The notes below the pieces were generated by a model that searched no databases, was not told where the DNA came from, and saw only the letters and a list, made by a program, of their open reading frames with translations. A stretch of 33,862 bases of DNA from a virus. Positions 26,977 to 32,800 of this stretch are shown in pieces. Each line of letters opens with the position of its first letter. Position 1 is the stretch's first letter. The stretch lies in IMG/VR virus record IMGVR_UViG_3300047365_000343, positions 1 to 33,862 of that record; one strand, written 5' to 3'. The translations under genes were made by a program, and so were the position numbers.

Positions 26977-28779
26977 CTACTCTTTATATGCTACAAATGT
27001 ACTTTTTGATATATCTACATCCAAATATACCTCACGTTTTACTTCAATATCATTTTTAGCAGGTTTCACTCTCAATTCAACGCGATTGTCTGAGAAGGAT
27101 CCCTTTAAGATAGTAAAGTCATAAAGTTTAATTTCACCTTTGTCATAATAAACATCACCAACAGAATCGTTTAGGAGAATTTTTTCTCCTGTTGTCGAAT
27201 CTATTCTATATAGAACCATTTTACCAGATCTATCTTCAAGATAGGTAGTATACTCTGGATATTCAAATACAATCATTCCCGTTGATGATACTACAGGACC
27301 ATCACAATCTTTCGCAAACTCATTCTGATAACAAACTTCGTAATACGTAGAACTGTTGATCTGAGCGATAAAATCTTTTCTTAAAGTGATATCAGTGATA
27401 TTTGAATTAATTGCAGGATCAGAACCATCGATAGTTCCAACTAATTTACTATATCTAAACTTACCATTAAATTTTTCTACAGATGAAGTTTTTAAATACT
27501 CTTGAACACCAAGAGTTGCTTTTGCTGCCATTTGTGCTGGCAGTAATTCTGATTTAGATCCGCTGTAATAAACGCTACTTGCAATCTCAATGTAGAGAAT
27601 CGAAACATCAATAAATTCTGGTTTAACTGAAGCAACTGTGTATTGCTTTAATTTTTTTGATAGATCAGATTTTGTGAAAGAAGATAAGGAAGCAGCATTT
27701 GTTGGTTTTAATGCAATAAAAACCTTTCCATATGCAGGAGGTTCTTGATCCTCTCCGCCAAAAACAATAACATCACTGACAGCAGGATACAACTCTCTCA
27801 CAATTGCACTATAGTCAGCAGTTGTTACTGCTCTATTCTGAGAACCATAGAATTTTGGAGCATTATATTTGATCTTGTTAATGCTTTCAATATTAGCACC
27901 ACCGCTAGCAATTGATGTAGTAGTAACGTTATTAACAGAAAATGGGTAAGTTACTGGAACATAGTTCTCGTCTACAATAACAGCATTGTAACTAAACTGT
28001 TTAGCACCATTCGTTGTGGGTCCATTAGTAACAATGTAACTAATTTCTACAACCTCACCATTTTCTAATTTTCTTCCTAATACTCCATCACCAAAAAATA
28101 GTTCATATGCTTCATCTTCAATCTCATTAATGAAGTATACCTTATCATCAAAACCAACATCTAATATATTATTAGCAATCTTGTATTCATCAAATATAGA
28201 TGAATTGTTAGATTGAAATACTCTTACTTCTATAGTAGTAGTATCAACCGAAGAATTTTCAATTTTAAATCTTTGCTTATTTGAAGCACCATTAACGGAT
28301 GTTCTAGTCGTAACTAATGATCCCTCACGAAAAGAAATATCGGTGAATGTTGCTGTTCCATTTATAACTTCTGCTCTCTCGTCTGCTCTTGTAACATAAC
28401 GGTAAGTTCCATTATCATAATTTGTAAGAAATCCAGATCCTGCTTTAATTATTACTGCTTGAGGAGCAGTTCCTGGAAATGCCATTTCAAAACTAATTCC
28501 TGCTGTTGGAGAAGCAATTGATTTAGGTGTGTACCCCAATTGCTTTGCTAATGTCACCACGTTGTCTCTTAACGTCGATGAATCCAAGAACAGTTCATTA
28601 ACTACCATGTTCGTATTGAACGCGGTGTAATACGTATTATACGCTAATACGTCAAGCAACTGACTTAATGCAGAACCTTCAAAATCGTAGTCAGTAAATT
28701 CTGACTGCGCTCTCATGTAATCTTTGAGCGCGGTTTTAATATTATTAAAATCTAAGTTGTTTAACTGAGTATATGGCAT
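26977..28779 (-). CDS. 6: Baseplate wedge protein gp6
   Basis: 600 residues starting MPYTQLNNLDFNNIKTALKD, a start typical of T4-like gp6 (T4 gp6 has 660 residues); the central part belongs to the baseplate J type ('LYPAVSDVIVFGGEDQEPPA', 'GKVFIALKP'). In T4, gp6 dimers form the inner ring that holds the wedges together around the hub and drives the baseplate's shape change on infection. The early 'DFEGSALSQLLDVLAYNTYY' segment is also characteristic. The start overlaps the gp25 stop (TAATG), with an AAGGA Shine-Dalgarno-like sequence upstream. The 25-6 adjacency and coupling support the call. Confidence 0.92.
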   Translation of the reverse strand: MPYTQLNNLDFNNIKTALKDYMRAQSEFTDYDFEGSALSQLLDVLAYNTYYTAFNTNMVVNELFLDSSTLRDNVVTLAKQLGYTPKSIASPTAGISFEMAFPGTAPQAVIIKAGSGFLTNYDNGTYRYVTRADERAEVINGTATFTDISFREGSLVTTRTSVNGASNKQRFKIENSSVDTTTIEVRVFQSNNSSIFDEYKIANNILDVGFDDKVYFINEIEDEAYELFFGDGVLGRKLENGEVVEISYIVTNGPTTNGAKQFSYNAVIVDENYVPVTYPFSVNNVTTTSIASGGANIESINKIKYNAPKFYGSQNRAVTTADYSAIVRELYPAVSDVIVFGGEDQEPPAYGKVFIALKPTNAASLSSFTKSDLSKKLKQYTVASVKPEFIDVSILYIEIASSVYYSGSKSELLPAQMAAKATLGVQEYLKTSSVEKFNGKFRYSKLVGTIDGSDPAINSNITDITLRKDFIAQINSSTYYEVCYQNEFAKDCDGPVVSSTGMIVFEYPEYTTYLEDRSGKMVLYRIDSTTGEKILLNDSVGDVYYDKGEIKLYDFTILKGSFSDNRVELRVKPAKNDIEVKREVYLDVDISKSTFVAYKE

Positions 28780-29174
28780 TATCTCGTCCTTGCAAGGAAG
28801 AATTCTACGTTTACGGGAGGTGTGTCAGCACCACGAATGACATAAGACAGTTCAACATCAAAACCATTATCGTCGTAATTGGGCAATACAGAAACGTCAG
28901 TTACTCCAATTCTAGGTTCAAACTTAGATAATGTACTTTTAATGCTACCACTTACTTGTCCAGCAGTTGCAAAATCAAGAGGTTCAAATAAGTATTGTCT
29001 AATACTAGATCCAAATTCAAAGTTAAACAGTCGCTCTCCTTTGTTAGTTAGTAATATATTCACAATTGCTTGTTTAATGGCAGAAGCATCCTTACTGAGA
29101 ACAATGTCGTCAGTAACAGGATGCTTTTTAAAACTGATATTAATGTCTCTAAACTTTATACCCGTAGTTGCCAT
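28779..29174 (-). CDS. 25: Baseplate wedge protein gp25
   Basis: 131 residues, almost exactly the T4 gp25 length (132). It carries the GPW/gp25 family signature: 'AIKQAIVNILLTNKGERLFN' followed by 'FEFGSSIRQYLFEPLD'. In T4, gp25 joins gp6 and gp53 in the wedge and contacts the tail sheath at the baseplate, where it helps start sheath assembly. The gene overlaps gp6 by one base. A CTAAATAAC motif follows the upstream stop codon 22-30 nt ahead of the ATG. No good Shine-Dalgarno sequence is visible. Confidence 0.95.
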   Translation of the reverse strand: MATTGIKFRDINISFKKHPVTDDIVLSKDASAIKQAIVNILLTNKGERLFNFEFGSSIRQYLFEPLDFATAGQVSGSIKSTLSKFEPRIGVTDVSVLPNYDDNGFDVELSYVIRGADTPPVNVEFFLARTR

Positions 29175-29195
29175 TAACTGTCAACGAAGTCAATA

Positions 29196-29204
29196 GTTAT
29201 TTAG
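29196..29204 (-). promoter_or_regulatory. Late-promoter-like CTAAATAAC motif ahead of gp25
   Basis: The minus strand reads TGACTAAATAACT, with the motif directly after the TGA stop of the 61-residue gene. It is identical over nine bases to the motif at 4262-4270 ahead of the second fibre gene. It retains the TAAATA core of the T4 late consensus. In the leader that follows, TAACT and AGTTA could pair. Confidence 0.5.
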
Positions 29205-29390
29205 TCAGTCCGACCAACGTTCGACAAAATCATCCATTTGAGATTTTTGTCTTTTAATCTCAGCAGATTTTTTTAAATGACGCTCGCTATCAACTTCAGT
29301 GATAAGAGTCATGCCACTTTCAATAAACATGTTACCTTTGTCAACAGATCCATCAAGGTGTTGGGGATGTGACATCATTTGATTCTCCAT
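29205..29390 (-). CDS. Small hypothetical protein
   Basis: 61 residues, MENQMMSHPQHLDGSVDKGN onward, with a hydrophilic, lysine- and glutamate-rich second half. No family is recognised. It starts one base after the stop of the 211-residue gene (TAAAATG), so it is probably translated with it, and it ends where the gp25 late-promoter motif begins. No signal peptide or membrane segment is visible. Function unknown. Confidence 0.65.
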   Translation of the reverse strand: MENQMMSHPQHLDGSVDKGNMFIESGMTLITEVDSERHLKKSAEIKRQKSQMDDFVERWSD

Positions 29391-29391
29391 T

Positions 29392-30027
29392 TTACTTATT
29401 ATCTAGGTTTTTAATTTCGTACATGAAATGATCTGACGTTTCCAGTTTACGTTTGTTTTCTACAGAGTAAATGGTTGAATCGATTTCATATCCAGGGTTT
29501 GTTTCAATTCGATTGAATACCCATGAGTTATCGTACCATATAATACGATTATTTGGATATGCATAAAAGTTACCTGTCTCTACTTTGAATAGATGGGCAC
29601 ATTTATGCTCAGGTGTCTCAGAAAAATTTAAATCTGGTATGCCTTTGTTCTCCCATGACCAATCAAGAGTAAACATATAATCACCCGTGACCTTTTTATT
29701 GTCCGGACGAATTAACTCTGCTTGAAGACCAGCAAGACGTTGGCGTCTCTGTACGTCCACATAAGGCGAGAAACAGTCCCAGTACATTATGTCTTCTATG
29801 GGTTCAATGGCAGCATCTGGACGCCAACAGAAGGCATGTAGCGGTCTTCGAGTCCAATTGACACCATTCTCTAGAAATGCTTCAAATAATGGTACTCGAT
29901 TCTCCATGCTGGCAACAGTATGGACGCTACACTTAGTTACTTCGCCATGCCCCTTTTTGTGATTATATAAAAACTCGTTACGTATGTAACAAGTCAAGTC
30001 GGGTATACTATGATTTAAATATGCCAT
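29392..30027 (-). CDS. Conserved phage protein of unknown function
   Basis: 211 residues. It matches a family I recall from marine phages, usually annotated only as hypothetical: 'MAYLNHSIPDLTCYIRNEFL', 'YNHKKGHG', 'RRPLHAFCW', 'YWDCFSPYV', 'GDYMFTLDWSW' and 'NFYAYPNNRIIWYDNSWVF'. The tryptophan-rich conserved blocks suggest a compact soluble domain. No catalytic signature is recognisable to me. It precedes the 61-residue gene and the gp25-gp6 unit, so it may be expressed with structural genes. No clear Shine-Dalgarno sequence precedes the ATG; an imperfect hairpin occupies the short upstream gap. Confidence 0.8.
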   Translation of the reverse strand: MAYLNHSIPDLTCYIRNEFLYNHKKGHGEVTKCSVHTVASMENRVPLFEAFLENGVNWTRRPLHAFCWRPDAAIEPIEDIMYWDCFSPYVDVQRRQRLAGLQAELIRPDNKKVTGDYMFTLDWSWENKGIPDLNFSETPEHKCAHLFKVETGNFYAYPNNRIIWYDNSWVFNRIETNPGYEIDSTIYSVENKRKLETSDHFMYEIKNLDNK

Positions 30028-30035
30028 TAATATAA

Positions 30036-30065
30036 TTCGGCGCTTTCGGCGTCCGCGTTCCGAAA
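30036..30065 (-). other. Imperfect stem-loop between two small genes
   Basis: In the 39-nt gap the minus strand has TTCGG, AA, CGC, an 11-nt loop, GCG and CCGAA. This makes an eight-pair stem with a two-base bulge. No run of T follows, so it is not a convincing intrinsic terminator. It could be an RNA-processing site or could shield the start of the next gene. Confidence 0.3.
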
Positions 30066-30066
30066 A

Positions 30067-30213
30067 TTACTTACCCTGTCCACGATAACGCTTCTTAGCG
30101 TTATTACGACTCGTAGATCCATACTTCGTATGCTTTCCCATACCTTGACGACTCTTCTTCGGTTTTGCTTCAATCTCTAAAGTACCCGATAGTCCTGATT
30201 TTGCTTTTGCCAT
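30067..30213 (-). CDS. 48-residue basic protein
   Basis: A short gene beginning MAKAKSGLSGTLEIEAKPKK and ending 'NAKKRYRGQGK'. About a third of its residues are Lys or Arg, and it contains 'SRQGMGKHTKYGSTSRN'. I recall very similar short proteins in cyanophage genomes, always without a function. The start is eight bases after the stop of the PAAR-like gene. Its charge suggests binding to nucleic acid or to acidic virion surfaces, but nothing shows this. Confidence 0.75.
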   Translation of the reverse strand: MAKAKSGLSGTLEIEAKPKKSRQGMGKHTKYGSTSRNNAKKRYRGQGK

Positions 30214-30221
30214 AATTAATC

Positions 30222-30605
30222 TTATTTGAGTTGTGTACCAATTAGTATTGTAGGATGTTGGAACGGTCCTGTCAAGGGCCTCGGTGTGCCTCCTATTAAC
30301 AACTGTGCTTCGTCCCCAGTAACAGCAGGTAATTGTCCGTTGATAAAGACAGTTTTATTCACCAACGGTCTGATGATCCTTGTGCCTGGTTGACAAGGTA
30401 ATGGAATAATATTCGTAGGTAACGGTACTGGGACTGTAGGAGCACACACATAGGGTGCAGGAGCGCCTGCAATGATCTTCAACGGTGTGTTGTTGACAAC
30501 CACTGTTGTTGGTATTGGACTGCCTCCTATTGCTAATGCAGGGTATATACAGAGAGCATCTGTACTTGCAGTGTCTACTGTTTCTGGTCCAACAAAATTT
30601 GGCAT
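30222..30605 (-). CDS. PAAR-like baseplate spike-tip protein (candidate)
   Basis: 127 residues rich in Pro, Gly, Val, Ile and Thr in short beta-like repeats. The C-terminal third ('KTVFINGQLPAVTGDEAQLL', then 'GGTPRPLTGPFQHPTILIGT') resembles the PAAR pattern of 'VFINGKPAARVGD' blocks spaced by glycine and histidine. PAAR proteins cap the central spike in contractile tails and type VI secretion systems; T4 gp5.4 is one. The protein lies just upstream of the baseplate genes, which fits. A good Shine-Dalgarno sequence (AGAGGT) lies 7 nt before the ATG. The classical PAAR residues are only partly present, so another small beta-rich structural role remains possible. Confidence 0.6.
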   Translation of the reverse strand: MPNFVGPETVDTASTDALCIYPALAIGGSPIPTTVVVNNTPLKIIAGAPAPYVCAPTVPVPLPTNIIPLPCQPGTRIIRPLVNKTVFINGQLPAVTGDEAQLLIGGTPRPLTGPFQHPTILIGTQLK

Positions 30606-30826
30606 TTCGCTACCTCTGTGTGAAGATAATCAAGCGTCTCCGCTATCGTCTGATAATTCTGGCATTGGGGTGGCTTGTACATCAATTGGGGGCGTTCTAA
30701 TTGTGATACCCTCTTCTCCACCGTCATCAACTTCTCTTGCAGCTCTTGGAGTTGCTCGCTTAACTTCTGCATTGTTAATTGGTTGTCTTGAGTCATCATC
30801 CAGTCCCGCAAATCGCCTCGCTGCAT
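30575..30826 (-). CDS. Possible overlapping (dual-coding) coiled-coil ORF
   Basis: An 83-residue frame that overlaps most of the 87-residue acidic gene and the first 31 nt of the PAAR-like gene, each in another frame. Its product looks protein-like: 'MQKLSEQLQELQEKLMTVEK' then 'RVSQLERPQ', a clean heptad pattern, ending 'TEVAKCQILLDQKQ'. The heptads echo the coiled coil of the neighbouring 81-residue protein. Against it, the wobble bases of this frame are G-rich, unlike the AT-rich wobble of nearby structural genes, while the overlapping 87-residue frame has AT-rich wobble. Possible starts are ATG at 30826, 30799 or 30796; none has a strong Shine-Dalgarno sequence. Confidence 0.3.
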   Translation of the reverse strand: MQRGDLRDWMMTQDNQLTMQKLSEQLQELQEKLMTVEKRVSQLERPQLMYKPPQCQNYQTIAETLDYLHTEVAKCQILLDQKQ

Positions 30827-30893
30827 TCATCTCGAACTGATCGCAGAACACATCGAAGTTGTTTAAAATCTCTTCGTAGTTATTATTTGGCAT
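30630..30893 (-). CDS. Small acidic protein of unknown function
   Basis: 87 residues from MPNNNYEEILNNFDVFCDQF to 'MPELSDDSGDA'. The N-terminal 25 residues may be helical and the rest is a disordered-looking, Asp/Glu- and Pro-rich tail. An upstream GTG would add four residues, but the ATG at 30893 has a GGAAAG Shine-Dalgarno sequence at suitable distance. It overlaps the previous gene by 11 nt and ends 24 nt before the PAAR-like gene. Codon wobble is AT-rich, which supports this as a genuine frame. No family is recognised. Confidence 0.6.
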   Translation of the reverse strand: MPNNNYEEILNNFDVFCDQFEMNAARRFAGLDDDSRQPINNAEVKRATPRAAREVDDGGEEGITIRTPPIDVQATPMPELSDDSGDA

Positions 30894-31128
30894 TGAGCTT
30901 TCCACTTACCTCGGGGTAGTCCGATAGCGCATTCTTCGGAAATCTTGCTTCCTCTTCCATGTCCATCACTTTCTTCTCTAGAGACACTAGGCGCGTTGCC
31001 ATCTCTTCGATGATCTCTGCCATCTTATTAAGTTGTTTCTCTTGTACTGCGAGTTGAAACTGAGGATCCCTCTTCAGTGGATCGTTGAGGTTTGCCAGGA
31101 CAACTTCTTGCTCGATCTTTTCAGTCAT
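30883..31128 (-). CDS. Small coiled-coil protein
   Basis: 81 residues beginning MTEKIEQEVVLANLNDPLKR. Residues about 33-60 ('KMAEIIEEMATRLVSLEKKV') form a clear coiled coil. It is the first gene after the GC-rich cluster and is preceded by a GATAAATA late-promoter-like motif 59-66 nt upstream, with a strong hairpin in the leader. It therefore probably heads the structural transcript that includes the PAAR-like gene. No Shine-Dalgarno sequence is visible. Function unknown. Confidence 0.65.
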   Translation of the reverse strand: MTEKIEQEVVLANLNDPLKRDPQFQLAVQEKQLNKMAEIIEEMATRLVSLEKKVMDMEEEARFPKNALSDYPEVSGKLNAK

Positions 31129-31163
31129 AATTTTTGCTGGGAAATTTTTTTGGAATTTAAGGT

Positions 31164-31184
31164 TTTGAAAAACGAATTTTCAAA
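31164..31184. other. Perfect 8-bp hairpin in leader of the 81-residue gene
   Basis: TTTGAAAA and TTTTCAAA are separated by a five-base loop (ACGAA on the plus strand, TTCGT on the minus strand). It lies three bases downstream of the GATAAATA motif, so it would be at or near the very 5' end of the transcript. It is AT-rich with no following T run in the direction of transcription, so a terminator is unlikely. Confidence 0.5.
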
Positions 31185-31186
31185 TT

Positions 31187-31194
31187 TATTTATC
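31187..31194 (-). promoter_or_regulatory. Late-promoter-like GATAAATA motif
   Basis: The minus strand reads CCGATAAATAAATTTG. It matches the T4 late consensus TATAAATA at seven of eight positions. It lies in the gap where the GC-rich small-gene cluster ends and the AT-rich structural genes begin, 59 nt ahead of the first structural-side gene. Confidence 0.5.
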
Positions 31195-31244
31195 GGTCGT
31201 TGGGATACTTTTGTAGGTTAGGGACTTAGGCATTTTTGCTGTCA

Positions 31245-31281
31245 CCCCCTACCCCCTGCCCAAAGTGTGATATCATGGGGG
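31245..31281. other. C/G-run element at composition boundary
   Basis: On the plus strand CCCCCTACCCCC (31245-31256) is followed by CCC (31259-31261), TGATATCA (31269-31276 region) and GGGGG (31277-31281). CCCCC can pair with the downstream GGGGG over a 20-nt loop; alternatively the minus strand has three G-tracts (GGG, GGGGG, GGGGG) that might stack as a G-quadruplex. It lies just after the stop of the GIY-YIG-like gene. It may be a transcription pause or end signal; no T run is present. Confidence 0.35.
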
Positions 31282-31287
31282 ATTGCC

Positions 31288-31941
31288 TCAAGCGTGGCAA
31301 CCCTCGGGTGCGAATCCTGTGAGTTGGCGGTAGGCGTAAGCAAAGCGCAGCGCCTTCTCTTCTACAGGGCGACCCATGCGACCGGTCATATCACAACGTG
31401 GCATGCCATCACAGTCGTAATGGAATTTCACGGGTGCGTTGGCGTGGGACTGACCGATCCAACCGTCTGCCCATACCTGAGGTTCGCGCATGGTCTGCTT
31501 GGCATCAGCGATCACTCTCTCCAACACAGACAGAGGGAGAACGAACCACTCGCCGCCACCCTCCTGCTGTGTGTAGAATTTACGGTACTCAGCAGGCACA
31601 GCGTGATCCATGCTATGCAATGTGCTGTATCCCATCTCCTGCAATGTGCTGTGCAGATCTGCCTCTGCCTTGCCCACGTTGCACACGGTCATCAGGGCAT
31701 GGAAGTACGTGTCGCCGTCGTTGCTGGTCTGGTGATTGCAGAGCACCTTGTATGCTTCTGCCTCGCCACCGCTGGCAAGACCAACCTTGACTGCAACCCA
31801 CTCGGTGTCGTTTGCTGTGATGACATTGCTCCGGGACATCATGAAATAAATGACGCCCTCACCCTTGGGTTGCTTGCCAACCTGCTTGCCCTTCTTGGTC
31901 TTGGTGGCGAACGTGTAGTTTGCAGGTAGTTGGTTAGTCAT
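31288..31941 (-). CDS. GIY-YIG/T5orf172-like protein (candidate nuclease)
   Basis: 217 residues. Segments occur in the order expected for the T5orf172/MUG113 branch of the GIY-YIG nucleases: 'GVIYFMMSRS' (29-38), 'VAVKVGLAS' (49-57), 'KAEADLHSTL' (91-100, with candidate catalytic Glu93 and nearby His97) and 'GGGEWFVL' (128-135). The arginine usually found after the 'KxG' strand is not obvious, so activity is uncertain. The C-terminal 65 residues carry 'HYDCDGMPRCDM', possibly metal-binding. GIY-YIG enzymes cut DNA in homing, restriction or repair. The coding sequence is GC-rich (about 55-60%) with G/C wobble, unlike the structural genes. No Shine-Dalgarno sequence; an ATATACACAAG leader precedes it. 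Confidence 0.5.
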   Translation of the reverse strand: MTNQLPANYTFATKTKKGKQVGKQPKGEGVIYFMMSRSNVITANDTEWVAVKVGLASGGEAEAYKVLCNHQTSNDGDTYFHALMTVCNVGKAEADLHSTLQEMGYSTLHSMDHAVPAEYRKFYTQQEGGGEWFVLPLSVLERVIADAKQTMREPQVWADGWIGQSHANAPVKFHYDCDGMPRCDMTGRMGRPVEEKALRFAYAYRQLTGFAPEGCHA

Positions 31942-31955
31942 GTCTGCGTTTGTTT

Positions 31956-31965
31956 CTTGTGTATA
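31956..31965 (-). promoter_or_regulatory. TATACACAAG leader/promoter-like element
   Basis: The minus strand reads GGATATACACAAGAAAC, 15-24 nt ahead of the ATG at 31941. TATACA resembles a sigma70 -10 box, but no convincing -35 is visible. A closely related sequence precedes 32452, and a looser one precedes 32783. Confidence 0.4.
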
Positions 31966-31982
31966 TCCTACAGGGTCAGCGC

Positions 31983-32171
31983 CTAGTGACGGTCGCTGAT
32001 GTTCCAGTTAGTGGATTGGACGGGTTCGATACGTCCTGCTCTCACTGCCTGCCTGTACTCATGCTCTGCCTGCATCTGACGTTGGATTTTCTCCATGACG
32101 GTCTGCATCAGAGGAGAGGGGTTCTCGTTGTGGAGAAAGAAACCGGTTCGTTGCATTGCTTTGTTTTCCAT
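31983..32171 (-). CDS. Small hypothetical protein
   Basis: 62 residues, MENKAMQRTGFFLHNENPSP onward, with a helical, Gln- and Met-rich centre ('MQTVMEKIQRQMQAEHEYRQ'). The frame continues upstream to a GTG at 32198 that overlaps the previous gene; the ATG at 32171 is preferred because it follows the gap and has AGGGA close upstream. GC-rich like its neighbours. No family is recognised. Confidence 0.6.
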   Translation of the reverse strand: MENKAMQRTGFFLHNENPSPLMQTVMEKIQRQMQAEHEYRQAVRAGRIEPVQSTNWNISDRH

Positions 32172-32173
32172 GT

Positions 32174-32186
32174 CCCTAGTATAGGG
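32174..32186. other. Compact hairpin CCCTA-GTA-TAGGG
   Basis: A perfect five-pair stem with a three-base loop, in the 17-nt gap between two small genes and directly before the ATG at 32171. Its minus strand also contains TATACT. Similar G/C-run hairpins occur in two neighbouring gaps (32486-32500, 32822-32832). Confidence 0.4.
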
Positions 32187-32188
32187 GA

Positions 32189-32452
32189 TTAGTTCCACCC
32201 CGTCGCCTCTGATGGGACAGTTTCAAAATCGGTTGCTAGAGGTGAGTCAAGCACGTAGCGATTAACCCACTCGCCTGCTGACTGCTTGAGATCAACCAAG
32301 AAGCGCAGCATGTCGCGGCGTCTCACCTTGTGGTTGCTGTAGTGACCCGAATGCCAGAAGATCATGCATTGACGGGTGACAGGGTAGAGGTTGATCTGAA
32401 AGGTTGCTGTGCTGTCAGTGTGGAGAATGATGACAGGGTTGATCATTGACAT
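32189..32452 (-). CDS. Small hypothetical protein
   Basis: 87 residues, MSMINPVIILHTDSTATFQI onward, including 'MIFWHSGHYSNHKVRRRDML' and ending 'SEATGWN'. The frame is open to an ATG at 32509 that would overlap the upstream gene. I chose 32452 because it lies behind the ACACAAG leader, in the same position as in the neighbouring genes; ATG at 32446 is also possible. A mixed alpha/beta fold is plausible. No recognised domain. Confidence 0.6.
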   Translation of the reverse strand: MSMINPVIILHTDSTATFQINLYPVTRQCMIFWHSGHYSNHKVRRRDMLRFLVDLKQSAGEWVNRYVLDSPLATDFETVPSEATGWN

Positions 32453-32465
32453 TGTGAGAGGTGTT

Positions 32466-32480
32466 CTTGTGTATTGTACC
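32466..32480 (-). promoter_or_regulatory. GGTACAATACACAAG leader/promoter-like element
   Basis: It lies 14-28 nt before the ATG at 32452. TACAAT resembles a -10 box, and the ATACACAAGAA part is shared with the leader of the 217-residue gene. No -35 box is evident at the usual spacing. Confidence 0.4.
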
Positions 32481-32485
32481 ATGGA

Positions 32486-32500
32486 GAGGGGCGACCCCTC
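32486..32500. other. Compact hairpin GAGGGG-CGA-CCCCTC
   Basis: A perfect six-pair G/C-rich stem with a three-base loop. It overlaps the TGA stop of the 'NGWANYETWN' gene (32499-32501). No T run follows on the minus strand, so an ordinary intrinsic terminator is not supported; attenuation or RNA processing is possible. Confidence 0.45.
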
Positions 32501-32783
32501 AATCTTCAACGAGTTCCAGCATCATCTCAACCATCTCATCCTCATCAATGGCGGGGTCGTTCCACTTAACGCCGTCTGCTGTCTCACCGAGCATCCGACC
32601 GATCTGCCCATCTGTCATGCAGCGGACGAACTTGGTCCATGGGTTCTCGCTTCCTGCGAATCTGACACATGCCCTAGCGGTGTTGTACAGAAACTCGTCA
32701 TTCTGAATCCACAGGGAAGCGTTCCAAGTTTCGTAGTTTGCCCAACCGTTGTATGTGGTGTCGGTCATGGTGGAAGCGGTCAT
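32499..32783 (-). CDS. Small protein with 'NGWANYETWN' motif (DUF7249-like)
   Basis: 94 residues. Near the N-terminus is 'YNGWANYETWNASLWIQNDE', a motif I recall from a widespread family of small proteins in phages and bacteria ('NGWTNYATW', domain of unknown function). The rest is acidic, ending 'DEMVEMMLELVED'. ATG at 32783 follows an AC-rich leader; ATG at 32768, five codons on and directly before the motif, is a fair alternative. It sits in the GC-rich early-type cluster. Function unknown. Confidence 0.7.
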   Translation of the reverse strand: MTASTMTDTTYNGWANYETWNASLWIQNDEFLYNTARACVRFAGSENPWTKFVRCMTDGQIGRMLGETADGVKWNDPAIDEDEMVEMMLELVED

Positions 32784-32800
32784 GTGGTTTGGTTTGTTTG

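Noticed and set aside
26981-26988. TATAAAGA just before the giant 3127-residue gene
   Set aside because: One mismatch to the late motif, but it is part of the gp6 coding sequence and only about 10 nt from the ATG, too close for a normal leader.
30036-30065. Intrinsic terminator between the 48- and 211-residue genes
   Set aside because: The stem is imperfect and no T run follows on the minus strand; kept only as an uncertain stem-loop.
30472-30840. Plus-strand open frames of 122 and 64 codons
   Set aside because: Antisense to the PAAR-like and acidic genes; low-complexity products and no upstream signals.
31186-31233. 15-residue frame MPKSLTYKSIPTTDK ahead of the late promoter
   Set aside because: Too short to support, with no ribosome-binding site; its end coincides with the GATAAATA motif by chance as far as can be seen.
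31267-31929. Long 220-codon open frame on the plus strand
   Set aside because: It is the antisense of the GIY-YIG-like gene, has no family resemblance and arises from the high G+C; all supported genes are on the other strand.
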